From Synchiropus splendidus (Eukaryota > Chordata > Actinopteri > Syngnathiformes > Callionymidae): DNA of 64,000 nucleotides. The DNA lies in contig NC_071347.1 in assembly GCF_027744825.2 (NCBI RefSeq), positions 22,201,001-22,265,000 of the forward strand, in the 5' to 3' direction. Within the stretch, counting starts at the first letter, position 1; every line of letters begins with the position of its first letter. The notes under the pieces are model-generated. The model ran no database searches and was not told the origin of the DNA. It worked only from the letters and a program-made list of their open reading frames with translations. The translations under genes were made by a program, and so were the position numbers. Below are positions 38,977 through 52,000 of this stretch, piece after piece.

Positions 38977-38977
38977 A
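38920..38977. repeat. (CT)n / (CA)n compound microsatellite
   Basis: Two CT runs interrupted by TTTCACA are followed by a short CA run. They lie immediately upstream (in minus-strand sense) of the possible ano1 first exon. Confidence 0.92.
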
Positions 38978-39339
38978 ACTTCCGTTGATAACAAGTAAAG
39001 GGCTCGGAAGCACAGCGAGTGCTGTCGCTGTCCTGCGACATGACGGCCGTGACTCTTGGAGTCCACTTGCAATGGCAACTCAAATCAAAGCAACAGTCAT
39101 GACAGGGTGCAGCTCCTAGTTATTTTCTCCTCGAAACTGCCAAATATTATATTCAGCCACAGAATGTCATCGACCTGGAGTTGTGTCTCTGATAATCCAT
39201 GGAGATGAATGGGTGCATTTTCATCATGAGGTCTCTGTGATCAAGACAGAGCTGAGCCAGAGGCTCCACATTGACCTGAGGATTTCTCCTGCCGCCTGTG
39301 GGCACCAGCTTTTTTCTGGACTCTCTCTTCAAGAGATAA

Positions 39340-39490
39340 GCTGAGTCATCCAGGTGAGACTCAGAGTAGAACCTCTGTTCCTCAAAGAGTAGAGAGAGTT
39401 GAGGTTGTGTTGTGCCGTTTCATCTACATCCATTCTTGAGGCAGGAAGAGGCCCCGGGACCCATCTCAGAGCAGAAGTCTAGGCCTCTTT
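39340..39490 (+). mobile_element. Rex1/L2-like LINE scrap
   Basis: A GAAGAGGCCCCGGGACCCAT block and its upstream 'GAGTCATCCAGG' sequence match the order of blocks in the element at 43510-44150 in decayed form. A second scrap lies 0.7 kb further right. Confidence 0.45.
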
Positions 39491-39786
39491 ACAGCAGCTG
39501 CTGCCCCCACGACCTAACCTCAGACCAGTGGACGGATATGGATGAACCAGCTTGGGCTCAAACTGGCTCACGGAGAACATCGCTTTTTAGAACCTTCTGT
39601 TGGTTTATGAATCAATTTTATCAATATGATTTCACCACACTCGCCCTCTCTGACTCTCTCGGACCTCTCTTGACCGGTCCCAGTCGTGTTACCTTGCTTT
39701 TATACCAACTCTGATCAAATATTTATCGACTGCTCAGTTAATTTTAGACACTTCTATGGTTCTTCTGTGAGTGAAATTTGTATGTC

Positions 39787-39813
39787 ACCAGAGATACAAG
39801 CTGTATCTCTGGT
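39787..39813. repeat. Perfect 12-bp hairpin
   Basis: ACCAGAGATACA and TGTATCTCTGGT are exact reverse complements separated by AGC. It is not followed by a T-run and lies in intergenic DNA, so a terminator role is not expected. It may be an end-to-end remnant of a palindromic repeat. Confidence 0.8.
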
Positions 39814-40084
39814 GTTTCCCCACTAGGGGCCGCCCACCCTGGGGCCAACAATGGGCACCGTAGGCTTGCACCAGATCTGGCTCCAGACGTGGGTGGCCCC
39901 TCGATATCCCCTCAAATACGTCTGTGTGTGAGTGTGTATGTCAAGCGTAGCTAGGTAGCATCGCAGCACTAATGGCTACATTCAATCATGGTGGCTTAAG
40001 TTCAACTATTAGAGTCAACGACTTGTTCTGCTAAAAGATAGCAAGGAAGTGTGTGTCTTTCCTGATACGCTAACGCACATTGCT

Positions 40085-40190
40085 ACTGCTAGCTTCCAGA
40101 GCGGAGAGAAGCCGAGTCATCCAGGAGTCATCTGAAGGTGCTGGACTGGGAGGAGGCCCCGGGGCAGACCCGCGTCACCGTCGGCGCCAA
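40085..40190 (+). mobile_element. Rex1/L2-like LINE scrap
   Basis: GGGAGGAGGCCCCGGGGCAG matches the GRRPRG-coding block of the element at 43510-44150. 'GCCGAGTCATCCAGGAG' upstream corresponds to the RSSVIREE block. Only a short piece is preserved. Confidence 0.55.
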
Positions 40191-41989
40191 GCTGAAGCAG
40201 AACATCTCACTCAAGTATTTAACAAACACCATCTGAGAATGGTGATTCTTCCGCTCTGAAGCCGGTCCAGGAAACTGTCCCCTTTTCTTTCCTCCGTTGT
40301 TTACTCTGAGGTCCCCAAACTTTCTGCTCAGCTTCTCACTCTTGACACTTCAATCTCATAAGCTTATATAACACGCTGGCTACATCCGCAGCCGGGCTTA
40401 TTTTTAGATTTTCAGAGTTAAGAAAACACGGAGAGGAAAGCAGGGACCTCGTGGAGCACAGGCCACCGGGCCCCCGGGGGACGGCGAGTGTCTCCGCCGA
40501 TGCTGGGAGCCAGATGCGGGGTCAGAGGTGGCTTCTCACAGGAAACACATCGAAGTGCTGTTGTCATGTTGAGTAAACACGTTTGCTCCAAAGAATTTCC
40601 TCAAAACACATTGCTCCACTTCCAGACGGCAGGATGCTAATCTGAGATCTAAGATGATGGAGCGGCCGTGGACTCGCCAGGCTCCATGGTGGTCCACGCC
40701 GCGTGATGGTCATGAGTTCATAGGAGTCTCATAAAGACATGATGGAGGAGAGGTCTGTGATGTGGGGAGGTTTGCACGTCCTTCTGGAGGACTGCAACGT
40801 TCATGGTTTCAGGTGGATGAAGCCCAAATACCAAATGTATTATTATTATTTTTGTTTGTTGTATTCATTTATCTTTTCTTGTTCTTATTATTATTTACGT
40901 ATTTATTTACTTTTGGGTGGAGGGATGTCGATGTGAGCCATTTTACATTTCTCACATTAGACTTCACAGTAGATTTTCTGCTTTCACTACTGTTACCTCT
41001 AGATTTACTCGTGATTTTAATTTCACAATTTTTACATTTTTAATTCTGTTATTTCATGCCCTGTGATATATTTTACTTTCTTATTCTGTGTTTTATTCTT
41101 CAACATTTGAAAATCTAAAATTATAAATTGATGTTTATTTTCAATCGTCACTTATTTATATTTATATGTATTTTCCTTTAACTTATAGTGCTTTCAGTGT
41201 CTTAATATCCTGCATTTATTCTTCATTTTGTTCCTGTAATTTGGCCAAGTTTATTTATTCATCACTTTTCGACAGCAAAATCACATTATTATTATTATTA
41301 TTGATTATTATCATGATGGTGATACTCACTATAGAAAGCAAGAGTGAAGACACAATAAACGCAGTAAGATGGGTGAGAGTTCCACGACAGCATCACGGTG
41401 GTGTCCCTCCAAACGTCGCTGAAGAATGGCCACAGTCTTGAAAGTCCACTCACAAATTGAAGGCTGCTATTTTGGTATATTTTCTTTCCCATGTTGTTAC
41501 AGCCTCATGAATCTGAACTGAGGAGAAACATGCCACTCTGACAGATGCGGGACGCGGCGGCCCGGGTGGCCGACTCGGCTGACCCCTCCGGACCTCAGTC
41601 CCGGTGCAGTCAGCCGGATCAGACCGTTCTCCAAACATGCACAGGCATGTGTGGCTGCTTGACACTTTATGAGTGAGAGGAAGCTCTGGACAACATCGCC
41701 GTGCAGGATCACAGCGTGACTTCCTGTCTTGTCCCCTGTGCTATCGCTCTTTATACAGCGCTCGGATGTTTGATATAGAGGTGGGCTCCAGCCGTAACCT
41801 CATCTTCAAACCTCCCTCTGAGAGACTGGCTTCCTCTCCAGTCACAGCACCTGACTCTTCTAACTCTGACTCCCGAGTCTCACGTCACTGATGAGAACGA
41901 CGGTCATGTGCGTCCAGTCCCTGACAGAAGAAACACTGCGTGGACCGACCACAGTTCTGTGCCGGTTCAGTCGAGACGTTTCAGTGCAA

Positions 41990-42395
41990 GCCGCCTCAGA
42001 TCACGGAGCTAAAGACTACACTCAAAAACAACCATGGCTCTTCACCAAACCAACGGTGAAGGTGACCAACCGAGGTGCACCAGTTACAGTCGTGAACACC
42101 CAGGCATAAAAAGCAATTCTCTAACATCAGTGTGAGCAAACACCTGACAAAATACATCAATAAAAATCATAATTTTTCATTATATACAGAGGCTAGCCAT
42201 GTCAATACATGCTACTGCAAAAAAAAAAAAAAAAACTATCAGAAAATAAAAGGTTGGAAACCTCTTCTATAGTGCAGGTGATTCAATAATAATAGACTTT
42301 TCTTCTTCCATAATATTTGACATCATATTTATTTTTCTAACAACATACCTCAGTGTTCGTGTCCAAATCTTCCCTTTTATATTTCAGAATTTGAA
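41990..42395. repeat. Direct duplication, left copy
   Basis: The segment beginning GCCGCCTCAGATCACGGAGC recurs at 44568-44895 in the same orientation, with the same order of blocks over its length. Shared blocks include CAACCATGGCTCTTCACCAAAC, AAATACATCAATAA and AAAAGGTTGGA-ACCTCTTCT. The left copy has about 69 extra bases (42061-42129) and a poly-A run near 42220. It ends upstream of the tmem263-like promoter. Confidence 0.9.
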
Positions 42396-42639
42396 TTGTG
42401 TTATGCATGAAGACGAAATATAAAAATCTGCGAAGAAGTATTTCCCCACCACCCCAGATCAATAATTTTATATTTTTATATTAATATTCTCATTATTGAA
42501 CATCACATTAACATGATTGCCAGTTTTGCGATACAAACATATATTCAGAAAATATTCAGACCGATATGATGATGAGTTCATCCCGGGAGCGACTCGAAAC
42601 AGCTCCAAAAACCGCGCTCAACCGAAATGTAAATAAACA

Positions 42640-42856
42640 CAACCTGCTTCGTTCGTGAAGCTGCTGGTGGCGTCTGTGCAACGGCGCCATCTTGTGTCCG
42701 CTAAACGTCACTGCAGTTTGAGCATAATCGGCTCGGGGACAGTAAACAAGATGACGTCACTTCCGCTGCTGGGTTGACAGCAACACAACAGACGCTTGAT
42801 CCGTTTACAGACGATACGATACAAAAGGTCTTTAAATCACCTCCGCAGTTCCCAGA
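42640..42856 (+). promoter_or_regulatory. Probable promoter of the tmem263-like gene
   Basis: Just upstream of the first ATG the sequence has a YY1-type site (GGCGCCATCTTGT), a CRE-type TGACGTCA at about 42752, and an adjacent ETS-type CACTTCCGCT, in a region with raised CpG. Such clusters are typical of TATA-less housekeeping promoters. The transcription start itself is not visible. No head-to-head gene is obvious on the left. Confidence 0.6.
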
Positions 42857-45395
<2,539 letters not shown>

Positions 45396-45896
45396 GGTGT
45401 CGGGTGCGAGTGTGTACATAGCCTGAACGGGGAGGAGTGGTAGCTTTTGAAAAGTAGAGTCTCTCGCCGCTGCGAGTGGAACGCTACACGGACTGACGAC
45501 AAGTCAGTGAGCACCGAGTCGTTGCTCTCCAGGCTTCCTTTCTCAATATTCATTTAAATGTTTCAGAAAAGCACTGCAGCTGCGTTCATGGCCGTCGCGT
45601 TCTCTCAACTGACCTCCGACTCCAATGGAACGCTCCTCTGATGAAAACATCATTCCGTTACAGTTCTGATGCGTTCCCTTTGTAAATCAACTGGGTTCTA
45701 CTGTTGGCATAGCAACGACTCACTGCTCTGGGACGCGACCAGTGCAGCAAGAAAAAGTGGAGCCTGGGATGAAGAAGGAAGAAATGGAAACGTCATGACG
45801 CTCAGTCGCCAGAAGAGGGAGGCAGCAGCCCTAACACCCATCCATGAAAAGTCTGTATCATAAAATTATTTTTGCAATATTGATGATTCTGTATAA

Positions 45897-45902
45897 AATA
45901 AA
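45897..45902 (+). terminator. tmem263: Probable tmem263-like polyadenylation signal
   Basis: AATAAA occurs about 500 nt after the stop codon in A/T-rich DNA, giving a plausible 3' UTR for the tmem263-like gene and ending before the next reading frame. Confidence 0.55.
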
Positions 45903-46094
45903 TCCAGCTGTTTTCTGTCATATACCTTTAACTCTATACTTAATACGTTATAAAGATCTTTCTTCTATGAAGGTAATCTCCGAAGGAGATGTTGCAACAG
46001 GTGGACTGACTGACGGTGTATAAATAAGAATCATCCAGCACAGTTGAAGATGAATCCCAGTTCATCTAGAGAGAAGCCAGAGTGAAGAACAGAG

Positions 46095-46256
46095 ATGGAG
46101 GTGAAGAAGAGGGCGCAGACACCGTCTGAGTTACCTACGGTCAGGTTCTCACCGGGTGACACTAGAAGGTCAAGGATGTTGGAGATGAAGAAGAGGAAGA
46201 CAGCCAGTGAGTTTGGAGGAGAAGACGGGGGCAGGACATCTGCTGGAGAGCCGTGA
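46095..46256 (+). other. Small open frame, 53 aa, possible exon
   Basis: An ATG in GAGATGG context opens a Lys/Arg-rich frame (MEVKKRAQTPSELPTVRFSP at its start) with a second basic block RRSRMLEMKKRK. A GTGAGT donor lies inside it at 46205, so it could be a 5' exon ending in phase 1. I could not join it in frame to the large frame at 46532 with any acceptor I could see. I do not recognise the protein. It may be a real exon of an unseen gene or chance. Confidence 0.2.
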
Positions 46257-46531
46257 CGCCAAAAGGAAGTTGATAAATGGAATGTTTGTGTTCACAGTAG
46301 CAACAGGTTTCCACCACCCAGTTCTGCCATTATTGTTCCCCTCAACACAGCTTCAGCTCAGTGAAGCTGCGAGGTGATGTCACCTCAGCAAACATTGTTG
46401 TCAAAGGTGAACCGCCTTCATGCTGCTCACGCTTTGTGACATCACATGGCTAAGAAGGCCTATTTAGCTGGTACCACGCGGCACGTGTGCGACTACTGAT
46501 CACACAGAGAGGTTTGCGTGAAGGAATTCTC

Positions 46532-47518
46532 ATGGAGAACGTTCAGATCCCGCGAGAGACTCTGCTGCCCATCATCAACACCTACTTCGAGCAGCTCCCC
46601 GCGGCCCAGTGGGACCTGCTGGCAGACGGGATCTGGGACCCGGCCACGGACATGTTGCTGGCCGACTTCAGCTCAGAGGTGGCGCTGTCTCTCTGCGAAC
46701 CCACCACCAAGTTTGTGACGCACATGCTGGAGGAGCTGGCGGCGTCTGGGGCAGAAATGACGGCGGCGTTGGAGAGCTCCGTGGAGAAGAAGGTTCTGAC
46801 GCACAACCTGGTCAACACCCTGATCAACAAGCTAGCCACGCACCTCCCCTGGACCTCCACCAAGTCCCTCAAGATGGACAACATCCAGATCCCCAAGGAG
46901 GCCCTGCAACCCATGATGGGCAAGTACCTGGACACCATCAGCAGGGAGCAGTGGCGGAGGCTTGCCGCTGGGAACGTGGACCCCAACACGGAGATGGTAC
47001 TGGCCGACCTTTGCTCCCAGATCGTCTGCTTGCTTTCGAAAGCCGCCAAGAAGTGCCTAACCAAAATGTTTGAGGAGCAACTGTTCGGCGCGTCTCCCCA
47101 TGACCTCAGAGCGGCCATGGCCGCGTCCTCGTCCAAACACCTGCAGATCAACAACCTGGTGAGTGCGCTGATGGAGGAGCTGCTGAGGCAGATCCCTCAG
47201 GTTCCCGGGACGGAGGACGTGCGGCTGGCCGTCAAAAGGCTGGCCAATAACGCCAGTGAGAAGATCAGCCTCCTGCTGACGGACACCGTCAAGGACCAGG
47301 ACATGCTGAGGAACGTGACCCAGGCCGTCATCCAGGACCTGAGCCAAGTGTTCGACTCTCAGGAGGAGCTGCTGGAGGTCTTGCTCAGAGACTCGGTGTT
47401 CGACGACAATCTGGTGTTTTGCTTGAAACAGAAGCTCTGCGCGCGACTGTTCTCCCCGAAAAGTCAGGAGAGCAGCAGCGCTGGGAGTTCGGCCTCGGAC
47501 CTGGCGGGCTCACAGTGA
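46532..47518 (+). CDS. Unrecognised 328-aa protein with two tandem ~113-aa repeats
   Basis: A 329-codon uninterrupted frame starts at ATG 46532 (residues MENVQIPRETLLP) and has strong coding character with C/G third positions. It is built from a duplication: residues 3-66 (NVQIPRETLLPIINTYFEQL...) align with 117-180 (NIQIPKEALQPMMGKYLDTI...), and the later helix LTHNLVNTLINKLATHLPW with LQINNLVSALMEELLRQIP. A third, unrelated helical region and a Ser-rich tail (SSSAGSSASDLAGS) follow. It looks all-helical and soluble, with no signal peptide or membrane segment. The frame is open upstream to 46454 but without an earlier ATG. I do not recognise the family. It may be a complete single-exon gene or one large coding exon. 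Confidence 0.8.
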   Translation: MENVQIPRETLLPIINTYFEQLPAAQWDLLADGIWDPATDMLLADFSSEVALSLCEPTTKFVTHMLEELAASGAEMTAALESSVEKKVLTHNLVNTLINKLATHLPWTSTKSLKMDNIQIPKEALQPMMGKYLDTISREQWRRLAAGNVDPNTEMVLADLCSQIVCLLSKAAKKCLTKMFEEQLFGASPHDLRAAMAASSSKHLQINNLVSALMEELLRQIPQVPGTEDVRLAVKRLANNASEKISLLLTDTVKDQDMLRNVTQAVIQDLSQVFDSQEELLEVLLRDSVFDDNLVFCLKQKLCARLFSPKSQESSSAGSSASDLAGSQ

Positions 47519-47529
47519 GCCCAGCACGC

Positions 47530-48240
47530 TGGGGCGAGGCGGCTAAACAGAAGCCTGGAAGAGTGAGGCCCAGGACATCAGCCACCAGCTGACCGCAGCA
47601 AGGGACAAGAGAAAGACATGGAACCTGAACCTCAGAAACACTTCAACAACGAGGAGCGACGCTGGACCAGGTGGCCTGGAATTGAACCTTCAACCGGAGC
47701 TAAATCGAGCCAAACAGTTGATGTAAATAGTGACATAAAGGTTCATGATAAATATGATTTATCTGGAGTTGTGGGAGTTTGTTAGAGTGAAGTCAGGTGA
47801 GGGTTCGAGCGGCCGACTTCCTGTCTCACATAATACTCTCTCACAATAGCAACATGCGAGTTTGACTTCATGTCAAGCAAGTCAAGACCTAAGTGGCCTA
47901 ACCCAGCTGTACGAACCGTACGAACATGGCTGGCAGGAGACCCTGGGACTCACTGGGATGTGTGGGACTCAGAGACTCCATCACTTTTTCCCTCCCTTGA
48001 TTCTTATCACACGACCAACTAACTGTTGAGCAACTCAAGCGCGTCCTTGAGCCCAGCAGCTCCAGTCCAGACACTCCAATCGACTAGTCAGATCAACTGT
48101 CTAAAGTGACTTGGGTCAGAGGGACTCACCCGGGTGTGCACACTCTGGTGATACTCAGTTTTACTCAGCTCGACTGGGTCACGACAGAATGTTAGCGGTT
48201 GGTCTTTGATAAGTAAATAAATACAGATGAGTTTAGACAA
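47530..48240. other. Probable 3' UTR and intergenic DNA
   Basis: The stretch follows the stop codon of the unrecognised gene. AATAAA at about 48217 is a possible polyadenylation signal. No further coding or repeat block was recognised before the LINE fragment at 48256. Confidence 0.4.
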
Positions 48241-48255
48241 GACGCCATTTGGACG

Positions 48256-49035
48256 CTGATGTTTGCAGATGACATAGTGATCTGTGGTGAGAGCAGGGAG
48301 CCAGTGGAAGATCAGCTAGAGAGGTGGAGGTCTGCCTTAGGAAGGAGAGGAATGAAGGTTAGCCGCAGTAAGACAGAATCCATGTGTGTGAATGAGAGGG
48401 AGACAAGTGGACAGGTGAAGTTACAGGAGGCAGAGATAAAGAAGGTGCGGGTTTGAAGTACTGAGGCTCAACTGTCCAGGGCCATGGAGAGTGTGAGAAA
48501 GAGGTGAAGAAGCGGGTGCAGGCAGGATGGATTCATTGGAGAAAAGCGTCAGGTGTGATGTGTGACAAAAGGGTGTCGGCAAGGATGAAAGGGAAAGTGT
48601 CCAAAAGTCTGGTGAGGACAGCAACGTTGTCTGGTTTGGAAACAGTGGCACTGAGGAGAAGACAGGAGGCAGAGCTGGAGGTAGCAGAGATGAAGATGCT
48701 GAGCTTCTCTCTGGGAGTGAGAGCAGGATGATGATAGGATCAGAGGGACAGCACATGTGCTCAGGTGTTTAGGAGACCAAGTCAGAGAGGCTGGATGGAG
48801 ATGGTTTGGACATGTACAGAGGAGAGAGAGAGAGCCAGTACAGTGGTAGATGAAGATGTTGAGATGTTGGAACTGCCAGGCAGAAGGTGGAGAGGAAGGC
48901 CAAAGAGGAGATTGATGGAGGTGGTGAAGGAGGACATGAGGAGGTTTGAGAGAAGAGGAAGCAGAGGACAGGGGGAGATGGAGGAGGACGATCCGCTGTG
49001 GCCACCTCTGAAGGGAGAAGCCCAAAGAGAAAGAA
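48256..49035 (+). mobile_element. RTE-like LINE reverse-transcriptase fragment
   Basis: The plus strand reads the RT catalytic segment MFADDIVICGESREPVEDQL, then 'RRGMKVSRSKTESMCVNERE', and, after a frame break, 'KKRVQAGWIHWRK-SGVMCD', 'GLETVALRRRQEAELEVAE' and finally 'LPGRRWRGRPKRRLMEVVKED'. This order is that of the RT C-terminus of a family common in fish. It is 5'-truncated and has frameshifts and stops, so it is inactive. The antisense frame at 48549-49175 is a shadow. Confidence 0.9.
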
Positions 49036-49099
49036 GTCTTCTTATTTTTGGCAGTAAAAACATGGACTGCAGCTGGAGCCGACTCCTGGAAGGCTGAAG

Positions 49100-52000
49100 G
49101 TGTTCTGGCTCTGCTCTCCTCCCAGCTGTGACTCAGCAGCGGCTGCGGAGCGTCCCGCGGCCGCCCAGCCCGCAAAGGCCGTAAATTCTGCTAATGACTT
49201 TCCGATGGTCTTTAATTCTCCATTTAGGAGGAGAGGAAATGTCAGGGCCGACGGAAAGGTTAATGTGAGTCTCACCCGCTGATAAACATGCCATGATCAA
49301 AGCACAGTGCAATTAAAAGCGGCGTTTTATTGACTGGACACACACTCGCGCTCGCACACGCGCGCCAAGAGCTCACTCTGCAATTAGGTTTTCAATTTGG
49401 AATTCAACGGGAGAAGTTAATGAAACAGGCGCTGAACTCGGGAGGAAACTGATCTGGAAGTAAAGTCATGTCACGGATTAATGGCGTGAAGGAAATAAAG
49501 ATGTAACGCCAGTTTGTCCCGCGGATTCACTATTTAATTGTTTTGCTGCAGCACTCCGGTCACATGACTGGCGCAGCTCTCTGAGCACACTTCTGTGAGA
49601 CGCCGCGCAAGAGCAAAAGACTCATGGTGCTGACCTCCAGTCATCTTACAGACTTAAGTGACTCGGGTGAAAGAGTCATAGAGAGCCTCTGAGTTACGAC
49701 GTCAAGATACAAGTTCTGAGGAGGAGCGACATCGATTCCACCAGTCGCCCAGGGTTCACTGACCTTTCAGGACACACAGTGGGACTCTCTTTGGAGTGAT
49801 GGATTCCACTGCATGAATCTGACTCCTGCTGCTCAATTTCCTGCCTAAAACAGTGAGTCACAAGACAAAACTTGTCTCTTCATGTCATGAGTCAGAGAGT
49901 CCCAGGGACTGGTGTTTTGGATTCGACAGTGGTAAGTTTGGTAAGTTTGGTCCATTCTTTCCAGCAACCTGGGTGTGTGGGACTCAGCAAGGGTCGAAGT
50001 GAAGACCCACTTCTTCTGGGGAGGAAACATTACAGGAACAGTTGACGATTTCGCAAAACTAAATGCAAAATCGCTCCCAGAACCACGAAGAACCATGTTA
50101 GTTCTATTATTGCTGTGTATTGTTTATCATTATTATTGTTTTTGTTCACGTTTTCACCTTATTCCAAAGCACATCCCAGTTGGTGGGATCCTCCACACTC
50201 TGACTCACTGAAGCTGATTCTGATTCTTCCCTCCAGTGTGAAAGTGGCTCACAACAGAGTTGATAGTTCCACAAGTTGGATCTACTTCCTCTCTAAAAAG
50301 CTGGATGACAGTTGACGGACTTGAATGCGTTGTGACTCCAGTAAAGATCCGCTCTCTCGGTCTGACTTGGCAACTCTACATGCTACATGAACAGGTTATC
50401 GGTGATAATTTATACTGTGGAGTTGGAGCCCCCTGGTGGCACCAACGTCACCACACTCAGGTCAGTGACCTGCTGACCTCAGAAACGTAAGCACAGCTTT
50501 AGCTCTCACAGACCCAAGCTGCTGAGCTTCCCACACCTGCTGAAGCATCATCCTCTCTCAGTCCCACCGAGCATCACACAGTCAGTGGAGACAGTCGGCC
50601 AGCGTCAGCTCTTTCACACCATCTGCCCGAGGGACAACATGACGGAACGCACCGCGCAGGTATCCAGGATTTCAAGCGTAAAAGCCTGTTTGAAACTCTC
50701 CCGGCTCCCTGGGCCGAGAGGAGGGGGACAACTCAGAGCCATCACCAGAGCTCTGTAGGACTGAAGGAGGAAACCCATATAAGCTCCACAGACTTGACTG
50801 CACACAGAGGTGCCTGAATAGCCTCATCGTCCACGCCAAGCCGCGCCTGAGCTCACCAGGTTTGCACCACCCACCCTCCAGACCTCATCAGCTCCTCTGC
50901 ACTTCCAGAGCAGATGTTTGGCTGCGGACCGCCATCCATCCACCGCCGCTCGGACACATCTCCTCTTAATTAGAAACGGCAATTTCAGACGTGTTTCCTC
51001 GCGACAACTTCATTAAGTGATTTGTTTCTTCCGATGTTACTTTTATCTATGTGTGTGTGTGTAAATTGCTGACTTCATGAGACGAGGCCCCTTCTCCGCC
51101 TTTAATTGCTGGAGAAAAGGTTAGCGCCACCGAGCAATTGAACAAATGTAATTTCTGAGCAGCGATTAACTCGCCGCGCGCGCACGTGTGTGTGAACGGC
51201 TGCGGCTCGTCTCAGTTGGCCGACCGTCTCCGTCTGACCACTGGGGAGGTCAGCGAGAAACAATACATCACGCCACAACCTCCGGTTTGTTGCTGCACTT
51301 CATTAAGATTTCTCCGCTCATGATTTCACACGTCACCGCTTCATCGCCGCTGCGCCCACCATCACGTTCATATTTCTCTCCTCATGTATATTATCAGATA
51401 TATGAGTTATGTAAATTTCAAGTTTTTTCTTCCAAGAGCATCGTTAATAATGTTAATATTATAATAATAACACGGCCACAACCCGTTTATTTCATCCATG
51501 ATTTGCATTTTTTTTACTTTATTTAACTAGACAAATTCACTGTCACCAAACCCAAAACACATTTTATCTTAATTTAAATGCATGTGATTAAAGGCGGAAA
51601 ATTACATTTTAAAAAGCACGTGACAACAACTAAACATTGACATTAAATTATGTTTCTATAACTGAAGGTGAAATAAGGGTCCAAGGAACAGTACGGGTCC
51701 AAGGATCGACCTCTGTGGGATCCCATTTGCAGTGAACTAATGTGCTGACAGTTATGACACTGACGGACGTCCAGTTCCACGTGACGCAAACGTCACAACA
51801 CCGTCATTTAGAAAAGATGCTCCTGGTTAGTCAGTGACCCGCGGTGAGTCCGAGGAATGACAGATAATAGAGGCGTCACAGCGAGCGCCGCTCAGGCCAT
51901 CGTCAGGAGGGAATAAATACAGATATTATCAGGATGTGTAAATTACACACGCGCCTGTAATATCTGCAATTATGTGTAATTATGAAGGGGGCACGAGCGC

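Noticed and set aside
46487..46531. Upstream extension of the unrecognised 328-aa protein
   Set aside because: The codon at 46487 is GTG, not ATG; in a vertebrate the ATG at 46532 is the reasonable start unless an upstream exon is spliced on.
46582..47154. 190-aa minus-strand frame under the unrecognised gene
   Set aside because: The plus strand has the duplicated domain structure and sensible start; the minus frame mirrors it.
48549..49175. 208-aa minus-strand open frame
   Set aside because: It is the reverse strand of the RTE-like LINE remnant; Ser/Pro/Leu-rich shadow.
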